Shown one piece after another: positions 46,102-54,596 of a DNA stretch of 64,000 nt. The notes below the pieces were generated by a model. It ran no database searches, had not been told where the DNA came from, and was given only the letters and a program-made list of their open reading frames with translations. Origin of the DNA: Roseiarcus sp963748545 (lineage in GTDB: Bacteria; Pseudomonadota; Alphaproteobacteria; Rhizobiales; Beijerinckiaceae); contig CAVVJO010000003.1 of assembly GCA_963748545.1 (NCBI GenBank), positions 62,001 through 126,000 of the forward strand, read 5' to 3'. Both the position numbers and the translations under genes were made by a program. The number at the start of each line of letters is the position of its first letter. The first letter of the stretch is position 1.

Positions 46102-47973
46102 TCAGTGCGTCCAGCGCCAGAACCAGACCCGAGCCCAGTTCGTCAGCGGGTGGGTCCACATCCAGGCGAGCTTGCGCCGACCGATTTCAATCTTGCCGAC
46201 GCCTTCCATCCCCGGCCGCAAACGGGACGCATCGCCTTCGATCTCGCCTTCGACGCGGTAGACATTCTTGCCCGCGCGCGCGTCGGCGATCGGCGTGATC
46301 TTGTTGATGACGAACGGGATGCTCTGGTTGGGCAGCGCGGTCACGACCAGCTCGCCGTGCTGGCCGGCCTCGATCTGGCCGATTTCGCGCTCGTCCACAT
46401 CGAGATTGACCCGGAACGCCCCCAACGGCGAGATCTCGAACAGAACCTGGCCACGCTGAACGGACGTTCCGATCAGCTGGCTCAGGTCGCCCGAGACGAC
46501 AAGGCCGGCGATGGGCGAACGAAGTTTCACCCGCGACAGTTGTTCGTCGATCAGCTTGATCTGCGCTTCCGACTGGGCGATCTGGCTCTGGATGACATTG
46601 ATCGCCGCAGGCTGACGCGCCGCGATCGCCTTGTCGTATTCGTGGGTGCGCTGGTCGCGTTCGGTGACCGCCTTCAAGCGTTCGAGAATCAGGTCGCTGT
46701 CCTCGAGGGTGGCGAGCACCTGGCCCTCGGCGACGGTGTCCCCGGCTCTCGCCGTCGCATCCTTGATGAAGCCGTCGTAGGGGGACACGACGGCGCGCCG
46801 CACCTGTCCTTCCACCTGCGCGTCGGCGTCGACGCGGTACACGCCGGTTGCGAGCGACAGGAAGGCGGCGGCCGCCAGAACTGCAGTGGCGATGAGCTTT
46901 CGCAGAAGGTGGCCGGGACCGATGAGCCCGGCGATCTGCTGCCTGACGCTTTCGCCGATCTTGGTGATCAGCCAACGGTCGTTCAGCCGTTTTTCTTCGA
47001 GCACCGGCGCGAGGATCGAGGATACGAGTTCAAGCAGCTCGATCGTTCGGCTATCGAACGGCTCGTCGCGCGACCTCTCGAAAGTCATCGCGCCGATGAA
47101 ATCGTCGGCGACGATCAGCGGCACGGTCAAGACATGGGTGTCGCCCTGCGCCCGGGAGAGTTGTCCATGTGCGGCCGTTGCGACGACCTGATCATCCGGG
47201 GCCGGATAAAGGATGACGCAGCGCTGATCGATCGCTTCGTCCATCGCCGCTCCCAGTGCGGCCACCAGACCCATCTTGCGTCCGAACTGCGCCGAGTTGG
47301 AAATCGCGCGGACCTTGACGGTGCGCGCGCGCCGGATTCCGAGACTGACCCGCGAGCATTTGGCGCGGCTCGCGAGACCGGTGACGACAGCCATGGCGGA
47401 GGCGCCGAACCCGCGAAAGCCAAGCGCGTCGCCGAGAAGATCGAGCGCGGCCCGCGACCTGTCGAGCAACTCTTCCTGCTGACTCGTCCGGGCAAGCAGG
47501 AAGCGCTCGCGCATCCACGCGGCGCCCCATTGCAACTGCCGCAGAGCCGAGCGCAGCCCCTCCTGTCGGGCGTTGCGGACCGACACGCCGACGACGCCGT
47601 GCGTCCGATCGTCGAGCAGGATCGGATAGGCGACATGGGCGGCGCCGGCTTCGTCCTTGGCGACGCCGCGCCGCTCGCGCAGGGCGACCTCCGCGACTTC
47701 TGTCAGAAGCGGCGAACGCGCGATGACGCCCTCGGGCCAGGACGCCGCGACATCGAAGCTGTTGGGCGCATCGCCCGTGAGCAAAACGATTCCGCGGTAC
47801 GCGCCGTCGATGGCCTGGCATTGGAGCGAGAGCCAGGCGCCCGCCATCTCCGAAGCCGAGCCGGCGTCCGACATCCGCCGCCAAAGCGCGGGCTCGAGGG
47901 GCGCGATGGAGGCCACCGGCTCCGTGTCGGCGGCGGTCGCGGAATTCCTTTCCACCGAGTTGGCGTCGGTCAA
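46102..47973 (-). CDS. GAF-domain HlyD-type membrane protein
   Basis: The protein has 623 residues. The N-terminal half (about 45-330) carries two GAF-like segments, including MGLVAALGAAMDEAIDQRCV and VPLIVADDFIGAMTFERS. One transmembrane helix lies near 355-375 (LIATAVLAAAAFLSLATGVY). The C-terminal part is HlyD-like: VSPYDGFIKDATARAGDTV, a coiled hairpin, then KLRSPIAGLVVSGDLSQLIG. The topology suggests a cytoplasmic sensor tied to a periplasmic adaptor. The TTG start at 47973 has AGGA 7 nt upstream; no ATG lies close to this point in frame. The gene is followed after 5 nt by the M50-HlyD gene. The ligand of the GAF domains is unknown. Confidence 0.82.
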   Translation of the reverse strand: MTDANSVERNSATAADTEPVASIAPLEPALWRRMSDAGSASEMAGAWLSLQCQAIDGAYRGIVLLTGDAPNSFDVAASWPEGVIARSPLLTEVAEVALRERRGVAKDEAGAAHVAYPILLDDRTHGVVGVSVRNARQEGLRSALRQLQWGAAWMRERFLLARTSQQEELLDRSRAALDLLGDALGFRGFGASAMAVVTGLASRAKCSRVSLGIRRARTVKVRAISNSAQFGRKMGLVAALGAAMDEAIDQRCVILYPAPDDQVVATAAHGQLSRAQGDTHVLTVPLIVADDFIGAMTFERSRDEPFDSRTIELLELVSSILAPVLEEKRLNDRWLITKIGESVRQQIAGLIGPGHLLRKLIATAVLAAAAFLSLATGVYRVDADAQVEGQVRRAVVSPYDGFIKDATARAGDTVAEGQVLATLEDSDLILERLKAVTERDQRTHEYDKAIAARQPAAINVIQSQIAQSEAQIKLIDEQLSRVKLRSPIAGLVVSGDLSQLIGTSVQRGQVLFEISPLGAFRVNLDVDEREIGQIEAGQHGELVVTALPNQSIPFVINKITPIADARAGKNVYRVEGEIEGDASRLRPGMEGVGKIEIGRRKLAWMWTHPLTNWARVWFWRWTH

Positions 47974-48037
47974 GCGTCCATCCTAGCGTTTCCATTCCGA
48001 TCGAGTCCGGCGGGAAAAAATGCGCCGGCCCGCTCGC

Positions 48038-48334
48038 TCATTGGTCGACGTTGAGCGCTCCGTGGCGCGCTTCGTATTCCCGAAGGACCCCGCCGAGCAC
48101 CGTCCAGAGTCGTTTGGCCGCAAACGGCGTCAGCACAATTCGATTTGTCAGGTCGACCACGACCTGCTCGTTCTGAACGATGTTCCAGGTCTGATTGACC
48201 CCGAAGAACAGGTCGACCTGCTCCCGGGTGCTCTGAACATTGACGACATTGGCGAAATGCGTCGCCATGTTTTTGTCGTTCCACAATACCGCAGGCGGTC
48301 GCACGGGTTCGGCTGAAGTCGAATTCTGATCCAT
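48038..48334 (-). CDS. DUF3467-family small protein
   Basis: The protein has 98 residues. It matches the DUF3467 family: a start like THFANVVNVQSTREQVDLFFG, a central VVVDLTNRIVLTPFAAKRLW and a C-terminal helix. No molecular function is known for the family. It is probably cytoplasmic, since no signal peptide or membrane segment is seen. The ATG at 48334 has a good purine-rich site (AAAGGGA) about 6 nt upstream. It is the first gene of the minus-strand operon, 64 nt before the GAF-HlyD gene, and faces the tailoring-enzyme operon across a 207-nt divergent region. Confidence 0.75.
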   Translation of the reverse strand: MDQNSTSAEPVRPPAVLWNDKNMATHFANVVNVQSTREQVDLFFGVNQTWNIVQNEQVVVDLTNRIVLTPFAAKRLWTVLGGVLREYEARHGALNVDQ

Positions 48335-48541
48335 GCGGATCCCTTTCCAAAACGCTTGACATCCTTCCAGGCCGAACAGAGCCCGAACCCGCCAATTCCC
48401 TCCCTGGCGTTGGCAGTCATTGTCAATAATACGCCCGTCGTCCTGCGTCCATCGTCAACGAGCCTTTCTTGCGCTCAGGCCATCCTGACAAGCCGGCTTG
48501 AGGACGTTGCGCGGCCCGCCATTCGGTTTAGTGTGTCAACC
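48335..48541. promoter_or_regulatory. divergent control region between export and tailoring operons
   Basis: This is 207 nt between the divergent starts at 48334 (minus) and 48542 (plus). It must hold the promoters of both operons unless the plus-strand gene starts earlier, because the frame upstream of 48542 stays open to 48356. TTGACA is present at 48355-48360 on the plus strand and at about 48540-48535 on the minus strand, but neither has a convincing -10 partner. No clear operator palindrome was found. Confidence 0.4.
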
Positions 48542-49568
48542 ATGGGGCCTCACGACCACCTTCTCGTCAATCGTTTCCTCGAGACGGAGTTTGACGCCCG
48601 GGCGTTAAAGACCGCCTTTGAACTTGGACTGCTCGATCGGCTTCACGACCGGGGACCGGCGGCCCTGGATATCCTGTCTCGCGATCTTCGGCTCAACCCG
48701 ACGGGGCTCGACGCCCTCGTGGGCATGCTGGAGACGAACGCGGTGGTCGCGCGATCCGGAGGCGGGATCGGTCTGACCGACGACTTCGTCCAGGCGCTCC
48801 GCTTTCGCGATCTGATGGAGGTGAGGATCGACTTCGCCGACTATGTCTGGCCCGACATCCACGCGCTGTTCACGCCGCTCCTGAATGACGTCCAGACGTT
48901 CATGGCCCGCTCACGGACGTTCGATCTCTTCCGCTACGGCCGCTGCCTCGACGTGACCGAGGAGAACCTCGCGGCGACAAGCGTCTGGACGCGATTCACG
49001 AGCTGCCTGACCAAATACGAAATCCACGATTGCGCTCGACGCCATCGACTTGGCGTCGGTCCGAACCTTCGTCGACCTCGGCGGCAACACCGGAGAATTC
49101 GCGCTTCGCGTCTGCCGCCGCTTGCCGGAGGTCCGCGCGGTCGTCGTCGATCTCCCGGTCGTATGCGAACTCGGACGACGCCATATCGCGCGTTCGGCCG
49201 AAGCGGCCCGGATCGCCTTCCGTCCCGCGGACATGCGCCGGGATCCTCTGCCGGGCCCCGCCGACCTCGTCTCGTTCAAGTCGGTCCTCCACGACTGGCC
49301 GGACCGCGACGCGGTCCTGTTCTTGCGGCGGGCGAGCGAGATCGTCCGCCCCGGGGGTCGTCTCCTGATCTTCGAGCGGTCCCCTCTCGACTTTCGCGGC
49401 CGACGGATGACCTACGCCATGGGACCCGACCTCGTGTTCCTGCATTTCCTGAGGCCAGCCGATCTCTATCTGAGGACGCTCGCCGAACTCGGCTTTGTCG
49501 ACGTGGAGTATCGCCGTCTCGAACTGGAAACAAGTTTCCACCACATCGTTGCGCGGCGCCCGGCATGA
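48542..49568 (+). CDS. SAM-dependent O-methyltransferase (COMT-like), one apparent +1 shift
   Basis: Once one base is removed at 49019-49024 (GAAATC to GAATC) the gene encodes 341 residues, the usual length of family 2 O-methyltransferases. The corrected junction reads CLTKYESTIALDAIDLASVR. The N-terminal half is a winged-helix dimerisation domain (ALKTAFELGLLDRL, LNPTGLDALVGML). The C-terminal half binds SAM (FVDLGGNTGEFAL) and has the family box SFKSVLHDWPD with the likely catalytic histidine. The ATG at 48542 is supported by alignment with family starts but has no strong ribosome-binding site. The stop overlaps the halogenase start (ATGA). The substrate is unknown, probably a phenolic or hydroxylated intermediate shared with the halogenase. 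Confidence 0.8.
49019..49024 (+). other. apparent +1 shift site 11 in the methyltransferase gene (GAAATC, expected GAATC)
   Basis: Removing one A gives LTKYESTIALDAIDLASV and joins the two methyltransferase domains. Confidence 0.85.
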
Positions 49569-51982
49569 CGACGGAGTTCATGTCCCGTCCGGCCGCATTC
49601 GCCGCGGCGAAGGAGGCCGATCCGTCCCGCAGGCTCCGTCGCATCGTCGTGGTCGGGGGCGGCGTGGCCGGGTGGATGGCGGCCGTTTATCTGAACCGGG
49701 TCGCGCGTCCCCTTCGATGCGAGGTCACGCTGGTCGAACCGTCGAAGATCGAGACGAAGAGCGTCGGCGAGTCGACGACGCCGACGTTGGTGCATTTCGT
49801 CCGCACGCTCGGTCTCGACGAAGTGGACCTGATGCGCCGCTGCACGGCGACGTTCAAGCTCGGAACCCGGTTCGACGATTGGGTGGAGGACGGCGCCGCC
49901 TACTGGCATCCTTACGGAGCCTGCGGCGCGCCGGTGAATGGGATCGACTTTTTCCACCTCTGGCTGAAGCGTCGTCTCGAGGCCGGCAGCAAGCTCAATT
50001 ATTCCGACTTCTCGCTTCAGGGCGCGCTCGCGGAAAGCGAAAAGGCGCCATGGCCGTGGGCGGGTTCGTCCGCGGTGTTCAGCTCGGGCGCCTATGCCTA
50101 TCATTTGGACGCCGCGGCCTTCGCCGATCACTTGAAGGAGAGAGCGACGCGGGAAGGGGTGATGCACCTCTTCGGAGACGTCCAGGACGTCGCGGTCGAC
50201 AGCGAAGGGCTCATTTCCAGCGTCAACATCGGCGCCGAGCGAGTGATCGCAGGCGATCTCTTCATCGACGCGGCGGGGTCCCCCGGCGCGCTGATCGAGA
50301 AGGCGCTTGGCGATCCCTGGATCGACTGGTCGCAGTCCGTCCTTTGCGACAGCGCGGTCGAGATGCCGTTGCCGCGCGGCCAGACCTTCGCCCCGTTCAC
50401 GATCTCGAAAGCGATGCCGGCCGGGTGGATCTGGAGGATCCCTCTCAGCACGAGAACGGGCAACGGCTACGCGTTCTCGAGCGCGCATTGCGCAACGGAC
50501 GAGGCGATCGCATCGCTGATCGAGCGGTCAGGCTTGCCGCGCGCGCGTTCGGCCGATCCGCGCGTGTTCAAGAACCGCGTGGGGAGGCGAACGAATTTCT
50601 GGGCCGGCAATTGCGTCTCGATCGGTTCGTCGGCCGGCTTCGTCGAGCCGCTCGAGTCGACGAGCCTTCATCTCATTCAGAGGGCGGTGCTGACGCTCGC
50701 GGACTACCTTCCGGACAGGAATTTCAGTCCCGCGCTGCGCCGGGCCTTCAACGCGCGGATGGCGGAGGCTTACGAGGAGGCGCGCGACTTCATCGTGCTG
50801 CATTATCACCTCAGCCGCCGCAACGAACCGTTCTGGCGCGATGCGCGCAGCGTCCCGCTTTCCGAATGGCTCCGCGGGGTCCTCGAGCTTTACGACGAGA
50901 CGGGGCGCATCGGCTCGCCGCGGATGCAGGCGTTCCCGGAGAGCAGCTATTACTTCCTTCTCACCGGCGCGGGCAGGGTTCCGAGGCGCCTGGTTCACGA
51001 AGCCGCCGCGGCGCGTCCGTCCGACGTGTGGCACGCGCTCGACCGCACGCTTGCCGAAAGCCGTCGCGAGGCCGAGCGCATGCCGACCCACGTGAGCTAC
51101 CTCGGCCGCCTGCATCAAACGACGGTGTTGAACGCGCTCCAACGACGGCCTGGCGCCGAGGCGCCGGCGATGAGTCCGGACAACGAACTCGTTCGCCGGA
51201 TCCATGGGCTCGGCGCGCCCTACGGGCTCGAGCGCTCGGCGAAGTTCGAAGACGGCGCTTTCCTGGACGATCGCTTTCTTCTCAGCTTGCATCGGGCCGC
51301 GCTCGGCCCGGACCCGCTCGCGCGCCTGGCGTCGCTCGGCGCAGAGTTTGGCGCGCCCCAGGAATTCGTGCTGGCGTTCGAGTCCGCGCTCCGAGGCGCG
51401 GACATCGTCCATTTTGGCTACGAGGGCGCCGCCGGCTCGGAAGTCTTCAAATTCTACTTCGAATATGTCGCGCGAGTCCGAGCGGCGATGGACGCCGCAG
51501 ATCCGCAGGCGACGCTCGTCCACCTTGCGTTCAAGTGGGACCGGCTCGATCGCGAAAAACGGGCGACGAGCCGCTACGTCTGGACGCCTCGCCGAACGCG
51601 CGGCGACGTCGAGGCGAGGATCCAGCAGCTGACGCCCGCATCTGCGGCGCCCCGAGCCCTGCGTTGCGCAGCCGCGCTGCTCGATCGCGCGGGCCCGCTG
51701 ACGCAATCCAGGAGCGTCCTCATGATGGAGGTCGAGGAGCCGGAGAATCCGCGGCGATCCTGGGACCTCAACGTCTATGCCGCGGACCTCAAATTGAGGG
51801 ACGTCTCCGCCATGATTGACTTGGCGGCTAATCAATTCTCGGCGCCGCGTTCGCGCGTCGACCATGTCTTTGGCGACGGCCGTCGCCCGCTCGGTCATCT
51901 TGCCGGCGGCGTCGGTCGAGGCGGCAAGGAATTCGTGACGGTCTACTACGGGAAAGAATCGCGCCAGGGAGCGAAATTGTGA
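49565..51982 (+). CDS. flavin-dependent halogenase (tryptophan-halogenase family) with extra C-terminal domain
   Basis: The protein has 805 residues; ordinary tryptophan halogenases have about 500-540. It carries the FAD motif GGGVAGWMAA (31-40), VGEST near 68, the conserved lysine in CTATFKLG (Lys98), GWIWRIP (287-293, the WxWxIP box) and SAGFVEPLESTS with the catalytic glutamate region. All expected halogenase residues are therefore visible. Roughly the last 280 residues form an added domain of unknown family with beta-strand text such as VFKFYFEYVARV and KEFVTVYYG. It weakly resembles the product of the next gene. The ATG overlaps the methyltransferase stop and the gene's own stop overlaps the next start (GTGA), so the three genes are translationally coupled. 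A separate flavin reductase is not encoded here. Confidence 0.82.
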   Translation: MTTEFMSRPAAFAAAKEADPSRRLRRIVVVGGGVAGWMAAVYLNRVARPLRCEVTLVEPSKIETKSVGESTTPTLVHFVRTLGLDEVDLMRRCTATFKLGTRFDDWVEDGAAYWHPYGACGAPVNGIDFFHLWLKRRLEAGSKLNYSDFSLQGALAESEKAPWPWAGSSAVFSSGAYAYHLDAAAFADHLKERATREGVMHLFGDVQDVAVDSEGLISSVNIGAERVIAGDLFIDAAGSPGALIEKALGDPWIDWSQSVLCDSAVEMPLPRGQTFAPFTISKAMPAGWIWRIPLSTRTGNGYAFSSAHCATDEAIASLIERSGLPRARSADPRVFKNRVGRRTNFWAGNCVSIGSSAGFVEPLESTSLHLIQRAVLTLADYLPDRNFSPALRRAFNARMAEAYEEARDFIVLHYHLSRRNEPFWRDARSVPLSEWLRGVLELYDETGRIGSPRMQAFPESSYYFLLTGAGRVPRRLVHEAAAARPSDVWHALDRTLAESRREAERMPTHVSYLGRLHQTTVLNALQRRPGAEAPAMSPDNELVRRIHGLGAPYGLERSAKFEDGAFLDDRFLLSLHRAALGPDPLARLASLGAEFGAPQEFVLAFESALRGADIVHFGYEGAAGSEVFKFYFEYVARVRAAMDAADPQATLVHLAFKWDRLDREKRATSRYVWTPRRTRGDVEARIQQLTPASAAPRALRCAAALLDRAGPLTQSRSVLMMEVEEPENPRRSWDLNVYAADLKLRDVSAMIDLAANQFSAPRSRVDHVFGDGRRPLGHLAGGVGRGGKEFVTVYYGKESRQGAKL

Positions 51983-52851
51983 ACGCAGCCGCGCCGCCTC
52001 TCGAACGGGTCGGGCCTGGAGACCGGTCCGCCGACTATTGCCTTTGGGACTACTTTCCGCCCGCGCCGGCAGTCGGGAAGCTCGCTTCGGCGAACCTGCT
52101 CTGGCGCGCCATCGAGGCGAGCGGGGAGGGCGTGGCGCTCAGGGAGGCATGCGAGGCCCTCCGAGAGGGCCTTGGGCCCTTCCAGACCGTCTATGGCGTC
52201 AAGAAGCTGGGCGACCGGCTGAGCTTCGAATTCTATTTTTACGATTACCGCCGCCTCGAGAGGCTCGTGTCGATTCCGAGGGTCGTCGAAATTCTTGCGC
52301 CGCTCACGTCGCTTTCGCTGACCGGCCTGGAGAAGCGGCCGTATTTCATGTTTTCCATCGATATTGACGAGGAGATTGCTGCGCGCAGACGCCCGCTCGA
52401 GACCATCAACGTCTACATCGGCAATCCCGGGAGCAACGTGTCTTCGGGGATCTGCTATGAGTTTACCTCGGCGGGAATGCGGCTGGCGAACTTCTATTTC
52501 TTCTTCGACCGCCACAAGGAGATGGGCGACATCCTCGTCAAGACAAGCTGCTCGGCCCACCATGATCTGAGGGGGTTGCCAACGCAGAAGATTCTGCGTC
52601 CAGAGCTCCTCGACTGTGAGGTCGTGGTCGTCGCCAACAAGAAGTTCAACGACGGCGTTTATTTCTCGCGAATCAAGATAGACGCGCTCACCCAGTTCCT
52701 GGAGCGCGAAGGCTTTCCCGCCGATCTCACCGGCTTCGTTCGCGATCATCGGGGCGAACTGGACCACATGCTGTATGACGTCGGCATCGACTATATGATA
52801 ATGGATGGCGAGGCGCGCACGCTGAAGAGCGCTTTTTACGGTCTGCTTTAG
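51979..52851 (+). CDS. unrecognised 290-residue protein of the tailoring operon
   Basis: No family is recognised. The sequence is rich in alternating beta-strand patterns (LSFEFYFYDYRRL, PYFMFSIDIDEEI, MRLANFYFFFDRHKEMG). It has no signal peptide or membrane helix, so it is probably a soluble cytoplasmic enzyme or binding protein. Strands such as TVYGVKKLGDRLSFEFYFYDY resemble IVHFGYEGAAGSEVFKFYFEY in the C-terminal domain of the halogenase, which suggests a shared fold. The GTG start overlaps the halogenase stop by 4 nt. A barrel of the aromatic-prenyltransferase type is one possibility for such strand patterns, but this is speculation without a profile search. Confidence 0.6.
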   Translation: MNAAAPPLERVGPGDRSADYCLWDYFPPAPAVGKLASANLLWRAIEASGEGVALREACEALREGLGPFQTVYGVKKLGDRLSFEFYFYDYRRLERLVSIPRVVEILAPLTSLSLTGLEKRPYFMFSIDIDEEIAARRRPLETINVYIGNPGSNVSSGICYEFTSAGMRLANFYFFFDRHKEMGDILVKTSCSAHHDLRGLPTQKILRPELLDCEVVVVANKKFNDGVYFSRIKIDALTQFLEREGFPADLTGFVRDHRGELDHMLYDVGIDYMIMDGEARTLKSAFYGLL

Positions 52852-52877
52852 CTTCTCCGAAGGATACGAGACTGGCG

Positions 52878-53822
52878 ATGGACACGACCGGCACGATGAC
52901 CGCCCTGCGACCTGCGGCGATACGCAAGTTCGACAACAACGACTATGTGTCGATGACGATGGAGTTCCGCTGCAACCTGCGATGCGTGCATTGCATGATT
53001 GAGGGAACCATGGATCGCCTCGCCCCGGAATCGATGGAGCAGTTCGTGGCGCTGCTGGCCGCCAACCGCCGCGAACGGCGCTGGAAGGGCCTGATCCTGA
53101 CAGGCTCGGAGATCACCCTGCGGCGCGATCTGCCGGACCTGAGCCGGCAGGCGCGCGCGGCGGGATTTGAGCACGTGCGCATCCAGACGCACGGAATGCA
53201 CTTGGCGGACGACAAATACCGCGAAAGCCTGATCGAGGCGGGGATCGATCAGTATTTCGTGAGCGTCGCCGGCCCGACCGCAGCGGCGCATGACGGGATC
53301 ACCGGCGTACCCGGGTCCTTCGACAAGATGCTCAAGGGCCTCGAGGCCCTTGACCGTCTGGATGGCGTCGTCACGATGACGAATACGGTCGTCACCGAGC
53401 TCAGCTATCGATCCCTCGTCGACGTCGTCGATCGGCTGGCGCATCTGCGCAACCTGGCTCAGATGGAGCTTTGGGTCTATTGGCCCATGCGCGAATCGGA
53501 TGACAAGAATCTCGTTGCGCCGCACGGGGCGGTTGCGCCTCACCTTCGCGCGGCGGTCGCGCGCGGCCGGGAACTCGGTCGGGTCGTTGAAGTGAAAAAC
53601 TTCCCGCAGTGCCTGCTGGCGGAGGAGGGGGCTGCTCTTGTGAACACGCAGCCGCAGCTGTTCATCGATCCGGCCTTTTGGCCTGAATTTTCGCGGAACG
53701 GTTTCTATCAGTGTGTGTATCGAGAGCGCTGCGCCTCGAAGCAATGCCTTGGCCTGTCGACCGCCTATATTCGCAAATTCGGCTATGAGGCCGATATCTT
53801 GTCGCCGATCAAAAACTCTTAG
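52878..53822 (+). CDS. radical SAM enzyme with C-terminal cysteine cluster
   Basis: The 314-residue protein carries the radical SAM motif CNLRCVHC (Cys32, Cys36, Cys39), followed by LILTGSEITLRRDLPDL, the usual glycine-rich region. The C-terminus has a second cysteine set (NFPQCLL, then CVYRERCASKQCLGLS and FGYEADILSPI). This resembles the SPASM/twitch-type auxiliary cluster of peptide- and protein-modifying radical SAM enzymes. ATG 52878 has a GAAGGA-type site upstream and lies 26 nt after the preceding gene. It is the last enzyme gene of the operon. The cluster pattern makes a peptide or protein substrate likely, but none is identified with confidence. Confidence 0.82.
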   Translation: MDTTGTMTALRPAAIRKFDNNDYVSMTMEFRCNLRCVHCMIEGTMDRLAPESMEQFVALLAANRRERRWKGLILTGSEITLRRDLPDLSRQARAAGFEHVRIQTHGMHLADDKYRESLIEAGIDQYFVSVAGPTAAAHDGITGVPGSFDKMLKGLEALDRLDGVVTMTNTVVTELSYRSLVDVVDRLAHLRNLAQMELWVYWPMRESDDKNLVAPHGAVAPHLRAAVARGRELGRVVEVKNFPQCLLAEEGAALVNTQPQLFIDPAFWPEFSRNGFYQCVYRERCASKQCLGLSTAYIRKFGYEADILSPIKNS

Positions 53823-53843
53823 GACGACGCGGAAGAGTTGACG

Positions 53844-53909
53844 ATGTTGACGAACGGCGAATCGCCTGGTGAGCCGTCCTATGTCTCGATCAGAGCGCCG
53901 TCAGCCTGA
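53844..53909 (+). CDS. possible 21-residue peptide ORF after the radical SAM gene
   Basis: ATG 53844 is preceded 6 nt upstream by GGAAGAG and opens a short frame ending at TGA 53907-53909. The product begins MLTNGESPGEPSYV and ends RAPSA. It lies 21 nt after the radical SAM stop. Its third-position GC is lower than in the neighbours. It may be a chance ORF. It is listed because maturases of this type often have a very short precursor gene close by. It contains no tryptophan for a tryptophan halogenase to act on. The remainder of 53910-54055 shows no gene. Confidence 0.2.
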   Translation: MLTNGESPGEPSYVSIRAPSA

Positions 53910-54055
53910 GCTTTCAATGGATTAAGCCTTCGCGGCTCCGCCCGAATGACTAGGGCTGGGTGATTTACGATATAGCAACGGACAGGAGAGCGTGTTAGGG
54001 AACTGGCAAGGCGAGGATGGGTTAAGTGACCGCGGGGGCGGATCGGAGAAACGTT

Positions 54056-54418
54056 ATGTCGAGATCGCCACTCGTATGGCTCAGCGCGCTCCTGAGCGCC
54101 GGCCTGCTCTGCTCAGTCGCATCGGCTCAAACCGCCGACCCGTTTGCGGGCGCGGACTGCCGAGAAGCGAAATTGGACAGGGTCATCGGAGGTCGGGTGC
54201 AGTCGAGCGAGACCGTCGTCATCTGCAAGCGCACCGAGCCGGTCAGGGCGGCGCTGCGAAAAGAGGGCTTCCATTTCGCCTTGCCGCCGGGCCAGGCGAC
54301 AGCTTCGCCGGACAAACGGAACGGCGAACATGTCGCGTTTACCTCGCCGGTGACGGCAGGTCGGGAGTGCGCCATGCTGAATTGTCCGACCTACGTGCTG
54401 ACGGGCATCGGCGACTGA
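54056..54418 (+). CDS. small secreted protein, function unknown
   Basis: The protein has 120 residues. The N-terminus is a clear signal peptide (SPLVWLSALLSAGLLCSVASA, cleavage after ASA), so the mature protein of about 95 residues is periplasmic or exported. It holds four cysteines (ADCRE, VICKR, RECAMLNCP), which could form two disulfides. ATG 54056 is preferred over the start 30 nt upstream because the signal peptide then begins normally and GGAG lies just upstream. No family is recognised. It sits 178 nt before the caspase-like gene on the same strand; nothing was recognised in that gap. Confidence 0.65.
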   Translation: MSRSPLVWLSALLSAGLLCSVASAQTADPFAGADCREAKLDRVIGGRVQSSETVVICKRTEPVRAALRKEGFHFALPPGQATASPDKRNGEHVAFTSPVTAGRECAMLNCPTYVLTGIGD

Positions 54419-54596
54419 CGTCGGACGGGGCGGGCGAGCGGCCGTAGGAGGCCGCGCGGCGGTTTTCCCTCGCCGCGCCCTTTCAACCCGACCTTGTCAA
54501 CCGTATATTCGTTCGTCGTGAGAAGGTCGTAATTCGGCCCTTGCACTCGGAGCTGGGGAACGTCCCGCAGGGGCTCCAGGCGGGGCACTGGCGGCG

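Noticed and set aside
40994..48334. Standard type I secretion operon
   Set aside because: HlyD-type proteins are present, but I find no ABC ATPase and no TolC-like gene in the window; the motor candidate is SecA-like.
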